Assembly (NCBI GenBank): GCA_963662175.1 | Contig: OY759225.1 | Span: forward strand, 6,087,107-6,151,106 | Length of the DNA: 64,000 bases | Origin: Aradus depressus | Taxonomy: Eukaryota; Arthropoda; Insecta; Hemiptera; Aradidae | Direction: 5' to 3' | Shown here: one piece after another, positions 9,600-19,384 of the stretch | How positions within the stretch are numbered: position 1 is the first letter of the stretch | How the letters are laid out: every line of letters begins with the position of its first letter | The notes under the pieces: generated by a model | What the model saw: only the letters and a program-made list of their open reading frames with translations | Told to the model about the DNA's origin: nothing | Database searches by the model: none | Program-made: the position numbers and the translations under genes

Positions 9600-10440
9600 A
9601 ATAATTTAATTCCGTTAAACCAATAAATGGTAATAGGATACATCAAAAGAATTTATACATTAAGATAGCTTATAAATTAAATTAATAATTTCAGTCTCAA
9701 AACTATTTTAAAAAAAGTAAAATGAAATGAATAAAAACTGAATAAAGTTAAGATAGGAGAAGAGTCATGAATTAGGAAAAGAAACGATGGGAAAGAGTGA
9801 AAGGGAGGGATTTGGGGGTGGCGGGGGGGGGGGGGGGGGGGGGGGGGTGACTAGTGGGGAATAGGAATGATGGCGAAGGGAATGAAGGGTGAATGAGAGT
9901 GAGAGAGGAAGAGTGGTGAAGGACAGGAGAAATTGGTAGGGGAGGAAGACTAGGGATTATTATGAAAATTTGAAAATAACTATACTGAAAAACTACGAGT
10001 ACTAAGGGAACTTTTTATACATTGAAGGCCCCGTCTAAATTTCTACGAATTTTAAATGAAAAATTTCAGTGTTTAGTATTTAAATATAGATAAATAAAAA
10101 AGTTACATGAAGCTCTGTCCGTATACACGTTAATTTTATTGATGTCGTGTGTCATGAATTCAGTTTAACTCGTTCTCAATTTTCCCGGACCTATGTTTTG
10201 TGATCCAGAAGAGAGGCTTGGAACATTAGCCGGTGTGTGTGCCTCACCACAAATAGGCTGGGTCACAGAACCACAAACCACAATCCATAGGCCGGATCAA
10301 CTCTACCTATGATCTGTGGCTGGACCTTTGGCACAAACCGTATTTGTGGCTCACCGGAGAGGGGGGGGGGGGGGGGGAGACTCGAATTTCCAACAGCACA
10401 CTCTCGGGATCCCGAATCCCCGTTCTACTTCAATACTGAA
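9600..10440. other. purine-rich stretch with a G run
   Basis: G/A-rich sequence from 9770 to 9950 includes a G homopolymer at about 9824-9847 and a second G run near 10361-10377. No gene or family was recognised. Confidence 0.5.
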
Positions 10441-10447
10441 AATACAC

Positions 10448-11131
10448 CCAGTATACGATGTGTAGGGGATGTTATGTGATTGGTCAGGAATTCGTTGTTG
10501 AGTTTTCCCAAGAACTTAATGTCTTCTGACCCCCAAATCAAAAAAATCGAAGATGAATCACCGGCGATGTACTTCCCCAGAACAAATCAATCAATTAAAC
10601 TTTCGTTCCCCTCCAAAAGCAGTTGACCGTTTGCACTATTATACATCAGTTGACGTACATAAGGGCTCCTAAATCCTCATATCAAATTTTGTGTCAATAA
10701 ATTCATTAAATCGGTAGATATTAGGGTTGAATTCAGCCCTCTCCACTGAACCCCCTCTTCCCTTCAGCCGATATCTCTGAAGTTTGACAGGTAGTGTCCT
10801 CATTGAGTTTTGATTTTAAATATGAAATTTCATGTCGATACATTCATTAAATCGGCAGTTATTGGGATTTTCTCCCTAATCCCCCTACCCTTTAGCCGAT
10901 TTGGCTGAAAATCGATTTGTATTGGTTCTTATGGGGTTAAGGCCACACATATAAAATTTTGTATCGATACATTCATTATATCGGGAGTTATCGTGTTCAC
11001 AGACACACAGACAGTCTTTTTTTTATATATTTGGAATCTAGAGATCGGAAAACATGAAATTCCGTTGAAAACTCCGCATCGAATTTTTGACCGATTACAA
11101 TACTTTCCCGATACTTCGTATAGCTGGGGTT
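10448..11131 (+). mobile_element. LT1, nearly full length
   Basis: This is the best copy for defining the family. The left inverted repeat starts at CCCAGTATACGATGTGTAGG and continues through GTGATTGGTCAGGAATTCG. A CGGTGAATCACCG-like hairpin and TACTTCCCCAG (about 10571) follow. The non-coding core has three pyrimidine-rich blocks (CCCCTAATCCCC type) separated by GATACATTCATTA words. A CACACAGACAG stretch, a poly-T run and the right inverted repeat (GGTCGG-type, ATGAAATTCCGTTGAAAACT, TATAGCTGGGG) close it. No protein is encoded. It is best read as a non-autonomous DNA element, though the superfamily is unknown because a clean target-site duplication is not visible. Confidence 0.8.
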
Positions 11132-11139
11132 GTAAAAAC

Positions 11140-11945
11140 TGAAAAAAATTAATTACTTGTATGTATGTGTGGTTATGAACAGTAGTTGGGGGCGCAGCGT
11201 TGCCAAGTTGTATCCCTCCTTGCCATTGGACATATCTCACCCCCCCCCCAGGACCCTAGCTGCCATGGCATCATGGCTTCATTATTCAGGTAGGAGAGAA
11301 GGTAGGTAAACATTAGCGAGGGGTATTTATATGGGCCTTCAGCCTCTGGATAAAATGGGTACAAAACCCACCCATGCCAGCGCGGCATCTACCCTCCTCT
11401 AGCTAACCACATCAAATAAAAGTGCAAAATGAGTAATTTAATTATTCAACAGAAAAAAAAACTTTATTTTCGCTCGCCCCCACCCCCCTCAGGTCGCGGT
11501 GCCCCCTGTGAGTTTAACAACGCTTTACTCCATAAACGATGAAATACAGTTGCTCTAATCGACTCGAATTCACCCAGAGATGAAACAAGCTGTTATCCTT
11601 AAGCCATTTCCCTATCGCGGTAGCAATTAGGATATTTGGAGAAAGCACTGAGTCAGGTTTGCAGGATAAAAAAAAAATCTATAGTCAGATTTATAGGGGT
11701 GGTAGTCAGGGCTGCTGGCGAGGCTCCAAAGATAAGCGGCCGCTCGGATCTCAACTGTCGGCTTCTACCATTCAACCTTAACAAGGATTTTTTTTTTTTT
11801 CACAAGAATATGTCATTTTTGAATTCGCTTTTTTTATTGCAAATTGACATCGACAAAGAAACTGTATTGATTTTTGTTTTAAAGAGTTTAAAGACACATC
11901 TATCTAATTCTTAAAAATTGTACGATCAAGATTTAAAACTGGGCT
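11140..11945. other. unrecognised, partly GC-rich
   Basis: A GC-richer segment at about 11180-11520 has C runs and a 71-codon minus-strand frame (11173-11388) without a recognisable domain. It could be a fragment of an unknown element or exon; there is not enough to call either. Confidence 0.35.
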
Positions 11946-12137
11946 GAAACCCTTAGGTTTTGTATCTGGCAGGTAAAAAAAATCTTGAGCACGCCGTCTT
12001 TTGGATGGGACTCAAGCGATGGTCCCGAGCCAATGCGATGTCAGGTACTCAATAAAGACCACTGCCCTAGGTTAAAAAAAATTTAGGACTCCCACAGTTG
12101 AGTCGGGCTCATGTCCACTAGAGTGACGAAAAAACGC
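11946..12137 (+). mobile_element. SINE-A internal fragment
   Basis: It begins at CCCTTAGGTTTTGTATCTGG and keeps GATGGGACTCAAGCGATGGT, GATGTCAGGTACTC and GTCGGGCTCATGTCCACTAG. The tRNA-like head and the tail are missing. Confidence 0.85.
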
Positions 12138-12542
12138 GTTCAAAAACTCCACACTACTACAACGGAAATTCTCCTACATTCATTCAATGTATGATCTACG
12201 TGAAGGACTTTCCCCGAATAAATGTGGCGTCTCTTTTCAAAACCGGGCCATCTCCATAAAACAAAATTTTTCAGGAAATGAAAAAAACCTGTATTTTCAT
12301 AACCGTTGTCATTATAATAGCAGTTAAGCCAAAATTTAACTGTAAGCACTTGCAGAAATTAAAAAAGTAATTAGGTAGACAGTTAATAATTAATTAATTT
12401 TGGAATTGGCCGATTTTGAAACGAAATGTGTGGATATGGCCGCTTTTGAACCAAACATTTAGGAAAATAGGTATTTTTTTATTCATAAAATTTGATAATG
12501 ATTAAGATTCACACTAGGGAAGTAATAAAGAACAAAATAAAC
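12138..12542. other. AT-rich stretch with a short imperfect duplication
   Basis: Near 12395-12465 a GGCCGATTTTGAAAC word is repeated as GGCCGCTTTTGAACC. Nothing else was recognised. Confidence 0.4.
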
Positions 12543-12796
12543 GAGGGCGCCCATAGCTCAGTGGTATGCGTGCTTGCCTTCTGAGCTCAAGAACGTGGTT
12601 TCGAAACCCGACCGAGGCCCTTAGTTTATTTTATCTGGGAAGTAAAATAAACTTAAGGATGGGACGTTAAGCGATGGTCCCGAGCCTGTACGATGTCAGG
12701 TACTCGTTAAAGACCCCTGCCCTAGGTGAATAAAAATTTAGGGTAGAGTCGGGCTCATGTCCACCAGAGTGACGAAAGAGCGCTCTGGAAGTATAA
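12543..12796 (+). mobile_element. SINE-A, internally deleted
   Basis: The head GAGGGCGCCCATAGCTCAGT, A box and B-box region (GTTTCGAAACC) are present. The AAGCACGCCGTCC segment and the AGGCAAAATTTAGGACTCCC segment are deleted. The copy ends at GAGCGCTCTGG, without a tail. Confidence 0.9.
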
Positions 12797-13455
12797 TAAG
12801 TACCAAAATAAACGAAATTTATTATTTTTGGTAACTATAGTTACCACTGGATCACATTTCCGCTTTCTAGCATGCTCGGGTGACAACTCAACAGGCAGAA
12901 TATCCATTTTCAAAAATATTTAATAAAAAAACACACAGGATAACATGAGAAGAATCAATAAAAACAGGTTAGATAGAATGTAGCAGAGCTGTTATCAGTC
13001 AGAGCGCCCTAGCGGTCGCTGATGAACATTCAAATGTCTTCTCAGCTGGATAACCTCTCTCAATGAAACCCTTACGTGTGTGATCACACTTTTTTTTTTT
13101 TTGAGATTGTTTATTGCCTGTAAAAAGCAAGAAAGAAAAAAAAAAGTAAGAGAAAAAGCAGAGTTTCAGGTCATAAATAATTCAGCTGTAATTCCGGGAA
13201 ATTATGTGCTCCGGAAAGAGGCGCGAATTGACGGACTACATTTTTTAAAGACATTTGAAAGACTTAGATTTCATAATTTCAACAACGGGGCAAAATTTCT
13301 TCTGACTTTTTGAAATTAGCCCAAAAAGAGAAGAAAATAAATCCAGTGAATTACCGGTATGCGCTTCCTCAGATTGAATTAATCTATTAAATTTTCGGTC
13401 TCTCTCTGGAATTTACCGACTTGAATCAATGAGATCATTAGGTGTACATGTGTAC
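12797..13455. other. unrecognised AT-rich DNA
   Basis: Low-complexity A and T runs. A 77-codon frame at 13080-13313 starts in a T run and has no motif. Confidence 0.4.
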
Positions 13456-13560
13456 CCTAGATGAATAAAAATTTAGGTTAGGCAAAATTTAGGACCCATA
13501 GTAGAGTCGGGCTCATATGCACCAGAGTGACGAAAGAGCGCTCTGGTAGTAGGCGACAAT
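13456..13560 (+). mobile_element. SINE-A fragment interrupted by an insertion
   Basis: It runs from TAGATGAATAAAAATTTAGG to GGTAGTAGGCGACAAT. Its last 12 bp, GTAGGCGACAAT (13549-13560), are repeated exactly at 13733-13744 after a 172-bp insert. Confidence 0.85.
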
Positions 13561-13732
13561 CCCTTCTGCGGGATCTCTAAGAGCACCGCAAGGGCGCCAA
13601 TAAATGGTTGGCTGACCAGAAAACACCCTTAAGCAAAGACGGTCAAAACTGTTTGTTGCAGAACCTCAGAGAAAAGGAGCCGAGAGCTCCTGAATATGAG
13701 CAGAATGGATCTAAGAGCTATGACAGGAGAGA
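13561..13732 (+). pseudogene. 172-bp LINE fragment, RNase H C-terminal-like
   Basis: This insert is flanked by the 12-bp direct repeat GTAGGCGACAAT and so looks like a real insertion into SINE-A. Its plus-strand frames read NKWLADQKTPLSKDG and, after a one-base shift, LLNMSRMDLRAMTG. The second string matches the region that follows the RNase H domain in LINEs with an RNase H, usually leading to an LTGH motif; the fragment stops just before it. No poly-A or other tail lies at the 3' side, which is unusual for target-primed insertion. The coding assignment is by motif memory and is moderate. Confidence 0.5.
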
Positions 13733-13885
13733 GTAGGCGACAATATGAAAAACGTGATAGAACCTCAATCAAAAAAAAAGAAAATGCATAGGGAATATTT
13801 TTCAAATAATGTTTAAAGTGTTAATTTATTATTATTGGTAGTTTTTTGAAAACTATAAAAATTATGAAAAAAATAAAATATTTTT

Positions 13886-14097
13886 GTCGTGGCCATTCCA
13901 GGACATTCTTATACCAACCATGCTTACAGATCACTCTCTCTTCCCCGTCCCCCCTCTCAAAATTATTTCATTCTGGCATTACTGGAGGAGAGAGAGAGTG
14001 GAGAAAGAGAGAAAGAGAGAGAGATAGAGAGAGAGAGAGTGAGTGAGTGATCTGCAAGCGTTGTTGGTATAAGAAAGTCCTGTAATAACCACATCAC
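13886..14097. mobile_element. Tc1/mariner-like foldback MITE
   Basis: The core element is 13899-14082, flanked by longer matching arms (GTGGCCATT...ATAACCACA). Ends are CAGGACATTCTTATACC and GGTATAAGAAAGTCCTG. The second copy, at 55326-55517, is flanked by TA on both sides, which fits Tc1/mariner targeting. The centre has a GAGAGA microsatellite. No transposase is encoded. Single ends of the same family lie at 21503 and 35145. Confidence 0.7.
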
Positions 14098-14735
14098 ATA
14101 TTTCACTATTTTTTTTTTACATTAGATATTGTAGTGTAATAATGTAATTATTAAATGTGTTTCATTAAGTGACTGGATGAATGGCCCATCTATAGTGAAG
14201 TGTGAATGGGATGTCAGTCTCGTTGTGTACAACGCTATCTCTTTAACAGCCCTTCAGTCTCGTTTTGGCCCTTCAACGCCCCCCCTCCCAGTCCTACTTT
14301 AATTGGCCAACCCTATTCATCCCTCGAGTCCCTAACCCTTCTTTTTAAAGCCCCCTTTTTTTATCTTTAAACCTACTGAATAATCTTACATCTAATTTAC
14401 ATAGCCCCTAATACTCTCTCTTCACCCCATACTACTTTCATTAATTTCATCAGCTCTTCTTTAAATTCTATTCATTTCTATTACCATACTTTCTTATTCA
14501 TTTTATCTTCCCAATTCAAGAATTATTTATCTTATTTTAATATTCAATAAGACCTATTGATTGAAATAACAGTGGGCGTATTGTGTGGCTCCAATGGGAT
14601 GTTTTAAGCAATTTTGTTGAAATTTTTGCTTAGAAAATTTACCCAAGAGAAAATATATGTATGAAACCTTGCGTGTATTCGTCCCGAAACTCAATTTATA
14701 ATAATTATAAAAATAATTTCACAGGTTGTAAAATA
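14098..14735. other. AT-rich, pyrimidine-biased stretch
   Basis: Nothing recognised. The CT-biased part at about 14270-14500 has no open frame with a motif. Confidence 0.4.
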
Positions 14736-14739
14736 AACT

Positions 14740-14822
14740 ATAGTCTGACCTCTCACAGATTTTATTAATTCTTCCTAGCCGGTTTTCGAGGTTGCCCTCA
14801 TCATAAGGCGGTCTGATACAGT
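14740..14822 (-). other. Penelope-like hairpin repeat
   Basis: On the minus strand it reads ATGATGAGGGCAACCTCGAA, then AACCGGCTAGG, and then ATCTGTGAGAGGTCAGACTA. The GAGG...CCTC stem is followed by GAAA. The same repeat forms the arms of the large inverted repeat at 56499-56965 and occurs again at 21868. The parent element is unknown. Confidence 0.5.
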
Positions 14823-14887
14823 AATCTTGAAAACAACATAATTTTAAATGTTTTAATAAATATAAGTTTAAATATATACGTTTAATT

Positions 14888-15231
14888 GAGGGCGCCGGTA
14901 GCTCAGTTGTATGCGTGCTTGCCTTCTGAGCTCAAGATTGTGGGTTCGAAATCCGACCGAGGCCCTTAGTTTATTTTATCTGTGAGATAAAATAAAATTG
15001 AGCACGTCGTCCTTCGGATGGGACGTTAAGCGATGGTCCCGAGCCTGTACGATGTCCGGTACTCGTTAAAGACCCCTGTCCTAGATGAATAAAAATTTAG
15101 GGTGTGCAAAATTTAAGACTCCCACTGTAGAGTCGAGCTCATGACCACCAGAGTGACGAAAGAGCGCTCTGGTAGTAGGCGATATGACCTCGTTGTTAAA
15201 GCCCGGGCATGAGTCATAAAACCTAACCTAC
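14888..15231 (+). mobile_element. SINE-A, full length
   Basis: The order is complete: head GAGGGCGCCGGTAGCTCAGT, B box GGTTCGAAATCC, the TTTATTTTATCTGTGAGATA hairpin, GGATGGGACGTTAAGCG, CCAGAG...CTCTGG, GCCCGGGCATGAGTC, and the tail AAAACCTAACCTA. At about 344 bp it serves as the reference copy. Target duplications are not clear. Confidence 0.95.
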
Positions 15232-15234
15232 TAA

Positions 15235-15610
15235 AAATTAATAAGTGTCATCCTTATCGGGGTTTGAATTCATATATGACATTTTGTGTCGATACATTCA
15301 TTGAAATGGCAGTTATTAGTTTTTGAATCAAGCCTCTTCCCTAATCCTCCATTTGCTTTGGCGGATTTGGCTGAAAATCAATAGACGTTGTCCCTATGGG
15401 ATTCAGGTAACACATATTAAATTTCGTTTCGATACATTCATTCTATCGGCAGTTATCGTGTTCACAGATACAAAACACAGATAGACATTTTTCTTTTATA
15501 TTTGGAATCTCGAGGTCGGAGAACATGAAATTCCGTTGAAAACTTTGTTTCGAATTTTTCGAACGATAATATAACTACCTCAATACTTTGTATAGCTGGT
15601 GAAGTAAAAA
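15235..15610 (+). mobile_element. LT1, right two thirds
   Basis: It runs from AATTAATAAGTGTCATCC through GTTTCGATACATTCATTCTA, TATCGGCAGTTATCGTG, an AACACAGATAGAC stretch and GGTCGGAGAACATGAAATTC to ATAGCTGGTGAAGTAAAA. It directly follows the SINE-A tail. Confidence 0.8.
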
Positions 15611-15734
15611 AAAATGGGTTGAATAATAAATCTATTTATTTATAAGAAGAATATATAATGGAGAAATATGAATAGATGAAACCGGGGTAGCGTGATCTCA
15701 TTATTGGTAAGACAGATTTTTTCTAAATGAAACT

Positions 15735-16030
15735 TCTCAGAAAAGTTGTCGGTCAATCACCGGCAATGTACTTCCCCAGCACGAATTAATCAGTTAAGTT
15801 TCTGCTCTCCCTCCAAAACCAATCGGCCATTTTGTATAAAATCTCAGTAGGGCCTCGGTCGGGTTTCGAACTCACGATCCTGAGCTCAGAAGGCAAGCAC
15901 GCATACCACTGAGCTACCGGCGCCCTAATTAAATTATATATTTTTATATACATTCATTAAATCGGCAGTTATTGGGAATTTTGAATTGAGCACCCCCTCT
16001 GATGCGCCCTTCCCTTTGCAACGAATTATT
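15735..16030 (+). mobile_element. LT1 left half carrying a SINE-A piece
   Basis: It starts AAAGTTGTCGGTCAATCACC then TACTTCCCCAGCACG and CGCTC-like blocks. It is cut at 15850 by a SINE-A head fragment and resumes after 15926 with ATACATTCATTAAATCGGCA. Confidence 0.8.
15850..15926 (-). mobile_element. SINE-A tRNA-like head only
   Basis: Only the 77-bp tRNA-like head is present: AGGGCGCCGGTAGCTCAGTG to ACCGAGGCCC on the minus strand, with good A and B boxes. It looks like a tRNA gene at first sight, but the acceptor ends pair poorly and the same sequence is the head of every SINE-A. Confidence 0.9.
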
Positions 16031-16089
16031 TGAAGATTACAAAATGTCGTCCTTAAGCGGTTTCGACTCCACATTTTATATGTGAATCT

Positions 16090-16525
16090 AGAACACTTTA
16101 AAGACGACACTTGTGGCCTTTCAGCCAAACCGACCGAAGGGAAGAAGGGGATTAGAGGTGAGGCTTAACTCAAAAACTCTAATAACTGCCCTTGTTATGA
16201 ATGTATCAACACAATGTATCAAAACCCTATAAGGATACACATATTAATTTTCCTAGGAATCAACATAAGGAAGAGTTGCCGAAGTAATGGAAGTATCAAC
16301 ATGAAATTTCATACTTGTCAAAAACCCAAAAGTCAAAACCCAATGAGGACTTAACCTGTCAAATTTGAGCAAAAGAGAGGCGTTGAGGGGAGGGGACAAT
16401 TTAGTTTGAGGATTTAGGTGCCCCTGTAAGTCAACTAATGAGTATTAGCAGAAATGGTTTTAGAAGAGGAGCGAAAAATTAATTGACTAATTTGTTCTGG
16501 GAATGTGCATAGCCGCTGATTTACC
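16090..16525 (-). mobile_element. LT1 left two thirds, reverse
   Basis: On the minus strand it runs from the left end (CGGTAAATCAGCGGCTATGC) through CCCAGAACAAATTAG to the TCGGTTTGGCTGAAAGGCC block. Together with the plus-strand piece before it, it forms a head-to-head pair. Confidence 0.75.
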
Positions 16526-16784
16526 GAATTTTTTTTTTTCATGGAATCTAAATTTCTAACTAATTATATAACCTCCACTAAATTTCGGTTAGCTCAGCTA
16601 GTAATATATCTATGGTCACAGGGAATAAGTTGTAAGTCGCCAAAATGAGTTAAGTGTACTGTGATCATCTCCCAAGACATCTGCGCACTGTGAAGAAGTT
16701 GGGAGCTCAGGACTCTAATACGTTCGGAATTATAAAGATGTGGGTTTCTTGGTATCTCGTAAAATACTGTATGTTCTCGAATAA

Positions 16785-17538
16785 CCCTCAAGTACACTCG
16801 CCTTTCATTGTTACAGTAGTACACTAGCGCGGCACTCAGTACCGCATGCTTAACTATTGAATTTTTCAGCAGTTTTGCACCCCATACAACTCCAAAAAGT
16901 TATTATTAGGCGTACTGAATGCATAACAATGTTTTTAAAAACATCATTGAAAAAAAAGTACAAAATTGTTTAAAAAAGTAACAAAAATTGAACCATTTAA
17001 ACAATGTTTAAGAATTACATATATTGAAGTAAAGAAAAACATCTTATTATAGTACAAATGAAGAACAATATAATTAATTATAAATAGTTTATTTTTATTA
17101 TAAATTAGTCGTAGGTACAAGGAAAAAACTGAAAAAATTAATAATTATTTTTTTAGTTTTTTAATTAAATAAAATTAATTAATTAACAGTTAATTATTAT
17201 AATTTAATTATAAATTGGTAGTTCATGAAAAAAAAATTAACTATAACATAAAAATGTAAGTACTTAGTTATAAAGGAAAAAAATACGAAATAAAATATAA
17301 AAAAAAACTTACATTTTAACACAGGCACGGTATAGAGTGCCGCAATTGTTGTCCCTTCCACTGTGACCACTTGTTACCGACTGATAAGATATCAGATCAA
17401 TGCGCTACTTGTGTTCATTCATAGACATGTCATTGAAGAATAGAAGTGGGCATTAGCTTGTTATTAAACATAGGGACCGCGAAAGTACAAATTTAGTAAA
17501 TTTGCGGCACGGAGTGCCGCGACGAGTGTTATAAAGGG
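16785..17538. mobile_element. piggyBac-like MITE
   Basis: The right end, read inward, is CCCTTTATAACACTCGTCG followed by the hairpin GCGGCACTCCGTGCCGC, with TTAA outside (17539-17542). The left end reads CCCTCAAGTACACTCG, a 28-bp extra stretch, then CGCGGCACTCAGTACCGC, with ATAA outside (16781-16784), a one-base change from TTAA. CCCT ends at TTAA targets are typical of piggyBac. The interior is AT-rich, has no open frame of note and is not otherwise recognised. Length is 754 bp. Confidence 0.65.
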
Positions 17539-17788
17539 TTAAATCAACTTAATCTACTTATTTGAGGAATCATTCACGAGATAACTGCATTTAACCATTT
17601 ATTCAACTATTCCCAGTGAAGTGTTTTCGGTTAAAACAACTTGTTCAACTTTAGTATGGTTAATAATTAGGTAAGTGATGGGGAATGATTAGGTAACTAA
17701 GGGAAAATCCAAGAAAGGATTAACAATATTCATTTTCATTCACTCCTATAGATTTAGAAGGTATATGATTAATAATGATGCAAACATA

Positions 17789-18405
17789 ATTGAGGTGCTC
17801 ATAACAAAAACAGCCCTTGTCAATTTTTTACGTTTTTGAGATTTCAGTGCATTCTTGTAGTAGAAGAGGGTACTAATAACCCTGTTAATAGACTGCAAAT
17901 AAGAACGGCCCCTGTCTAGAGTTACAGACCAGAGAAATTTGACAGGTTCTGCAAAAACAACCCATGTCAACTGACAAGGGCATTTTTTTATGGAAATGAT
18001 GGATTTATGAATAAATGTGTAATAATATCCTTTTTATTTTATATTCTTTCTATTATTTCTTATTAATTGTATTTTTTGACCCGCTTTATATAAGGTACTG
18101 ATATTGTTATTTATATTTATTAAAACAGTGGATAAACAAGTTTTATTTCTTTTTGCGCCCATTTTTATTCATACAAAAACAACCCTTGTCAGGGGGTATG
18201 CAATTTCTGAGGGTTGGCAACCCCCCTTAAGCATAGTAGAGTTTGGCAAAATTTATGTCATTAGTTTACTAATATACCCAACTAAGCATCAGCGAAAAAT
18301 CATTTGAATTACTTGAACCTGAAAGAAGCACAAACGTTTTTTTTCTTTTTCCTGAAAATTTGCTATTTTTGACTCGGGCTTTTTTTTTGTTATGAGCACC
18401 TCAAT
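17789..18405. mobile_element. MITE with TTGAGGTGCTCATAAC ends
   Basis: The left end TTGAGGTGCTCATAACAAAA (from 17790) matches the reverse complement of the right end TTTTGTTATGAGCACCTCAA (to about 18405). Inside, the word CCCTTGTCA or a variant, preceded by AACAA or AACAG, recurs near 17813, 17960 and 18182, with a reverse copy TGACAAGGGC near 17970. Subterminal word repeats suggest transposase binding sites. The superfamily is unknown and no coding capacity is seen. Confidence 0.65.
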
Positions 18406-18409
18406 TTAT

Positions 18410-18754
18410 TTATTCCAAAAACTGGATTTATACGATTAATGCAAAAGTAAAAAAGTGCTGCCCTGAAAAGTTACGTATTTAGAATTACCAATTTATTCCC
18501 TGTGACCACAAATTTATTCCCAAGACCGTTTAATTGAAGTAACATACAGCACATAAAATATAAATTATTGAATATATATTTTTTATTTATTTCACAAAGT
18601 TAACACATGCATTTTATATTTGCATTTAAAGTAGAAAAATTTCCATACGACATGTAGAGCTGGTTTCAATCTCCTCATAAGACACAAATCCCTGCTGCCA
18701 GAAGCTACGTAAAGCTAGCAGGTTACCATCGTAATCACAATTCTACTTTCTCAG
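18410..18754. other. AT-rich stretch, nothing recognised
   Basis: No repeat-family match or coding signal was found. Confidence 0.4.
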
Positions 18755-18890
18755 CTATTCGAAGCATTGGGCAAGTTATAAAATCGGTTTTCACTGAAAT
18801 TTCATAATTTCCGTCTCTTTGACACCAAAAATGAAAAAAAAAAAAAAAAAAAAAGATCTTCGGTGAATTACCGGGTTAGTACTTCCCCAC
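18755..18890 (+). mobile_element. LT1 left end
   Basis: TTTCTCAGCTATTCGAAGC, AAGTTATAAAATCGG, an A run, CGGTGAATTACCGG and TAGTACTTCCCC show the left inverted repeat followed by the inner hairpin. It is interrupted by the SINE-A head at 18891. Confidence 0.8.
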
Positions 18891-18962
18891 TCGGCCGGGT
18901 TTCGAACTCACGATCTTGAGCTCAGAAGACAAGCACGCATACCACTGAACTACCGTCGCCCT
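18891..18962 (-). mobile_element. SINE-A tRNA-like head only
   Basis: The minus strand reads GAGGGCGACGGTAGTTCAGT to CCCGGCCG. The SINE 5' end abuts the RTE relic starting at 18963. Confidence 0.88.
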
Positions 18963-19245
18963 CTTTCTCTCCACTATCTCGTCCCTCCACCTCAGTCCTG
19001 GTCTTCCTTTTCCTCTTCTTCTGTCTCTGGGAATCCACTCCATGCAGACTTTAGCCCATCGTCGAGGATTCATCCTTGTCACATGGCCGGCCCATCTCCA
19101 CTTCATAAAGTGTGCTTCCTTCCTGGAGGCTTCTTAGCCTCATCTTCCGTAGAACTTCGCTGTTTCTTATCCTGTCATTTATCTTTATTCCAAGCATGCT
19201 CCTCATCATCCTAAATTGGTTTACTTCCAGACGACGATCCGGCAA
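18963..19245 (-). pseudogene. RTE-like reverse transcriptase C-terminal relic
   Basis: Two minus-strand frames together give the C-terminal tail of an RTE-type LINE ORF2. One has NQFRMMRSMLGIKINDRIRN (19051-19245) and the other KWRWAGHVTRMNPRRWAK and GRPGLRWRDEIVE (18963-19106). The WAGHV and RPRLRW-type motifs mark the region after the reverse transcriptase in this group, which includes the craniofacial-development-protein-2-like LINEs. A frameshift separates the frames. Upstream it meets LT1 sequence at about 19210, and the SINE-A head cuts it downstream. No catalytic reverse-transcriptase motif remains. Confidence 0.8.
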
Positions 19246-19350
19246 TGTACTTCTCGAATTAAATCTTCTAACTCCCTTCCCTTCGACCGATTTCGGGGAA
19301 AATTAATAGGTGGAATTCTTACGGGGTTTCTTTTTAAATATGAATTTAAT
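19220..19350 (+). mobile_element. LT1 fragment, internally shortened
   Basis: CGATCCGGCAATGTACTTCT, CCTTCGACCGATTT and AAAATTAATAGGTGG follow the LT1 order with a large internal deletion. Confidence 0.65.
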
Positions 19351-19384
19351 TATTGAGTTAAGCCCTCTTTTTTTCCCCTCTCCC

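Noticed and set aside
10448..11131. LT1 as a Helitron or Helentron derivative
   Set aside because: It has a CGGTGAATCACCG hairpin and CAGA repeats like some DINE-type elements, but long inverted repeats at both ends and no CTRR end argue against it.
15850..15926. tRNA gene on the minus strand
   Set aside because: A and B boxes are good, but the acceptor arms pair poorly and the same sequence is the head of SINE-A throughout the window.
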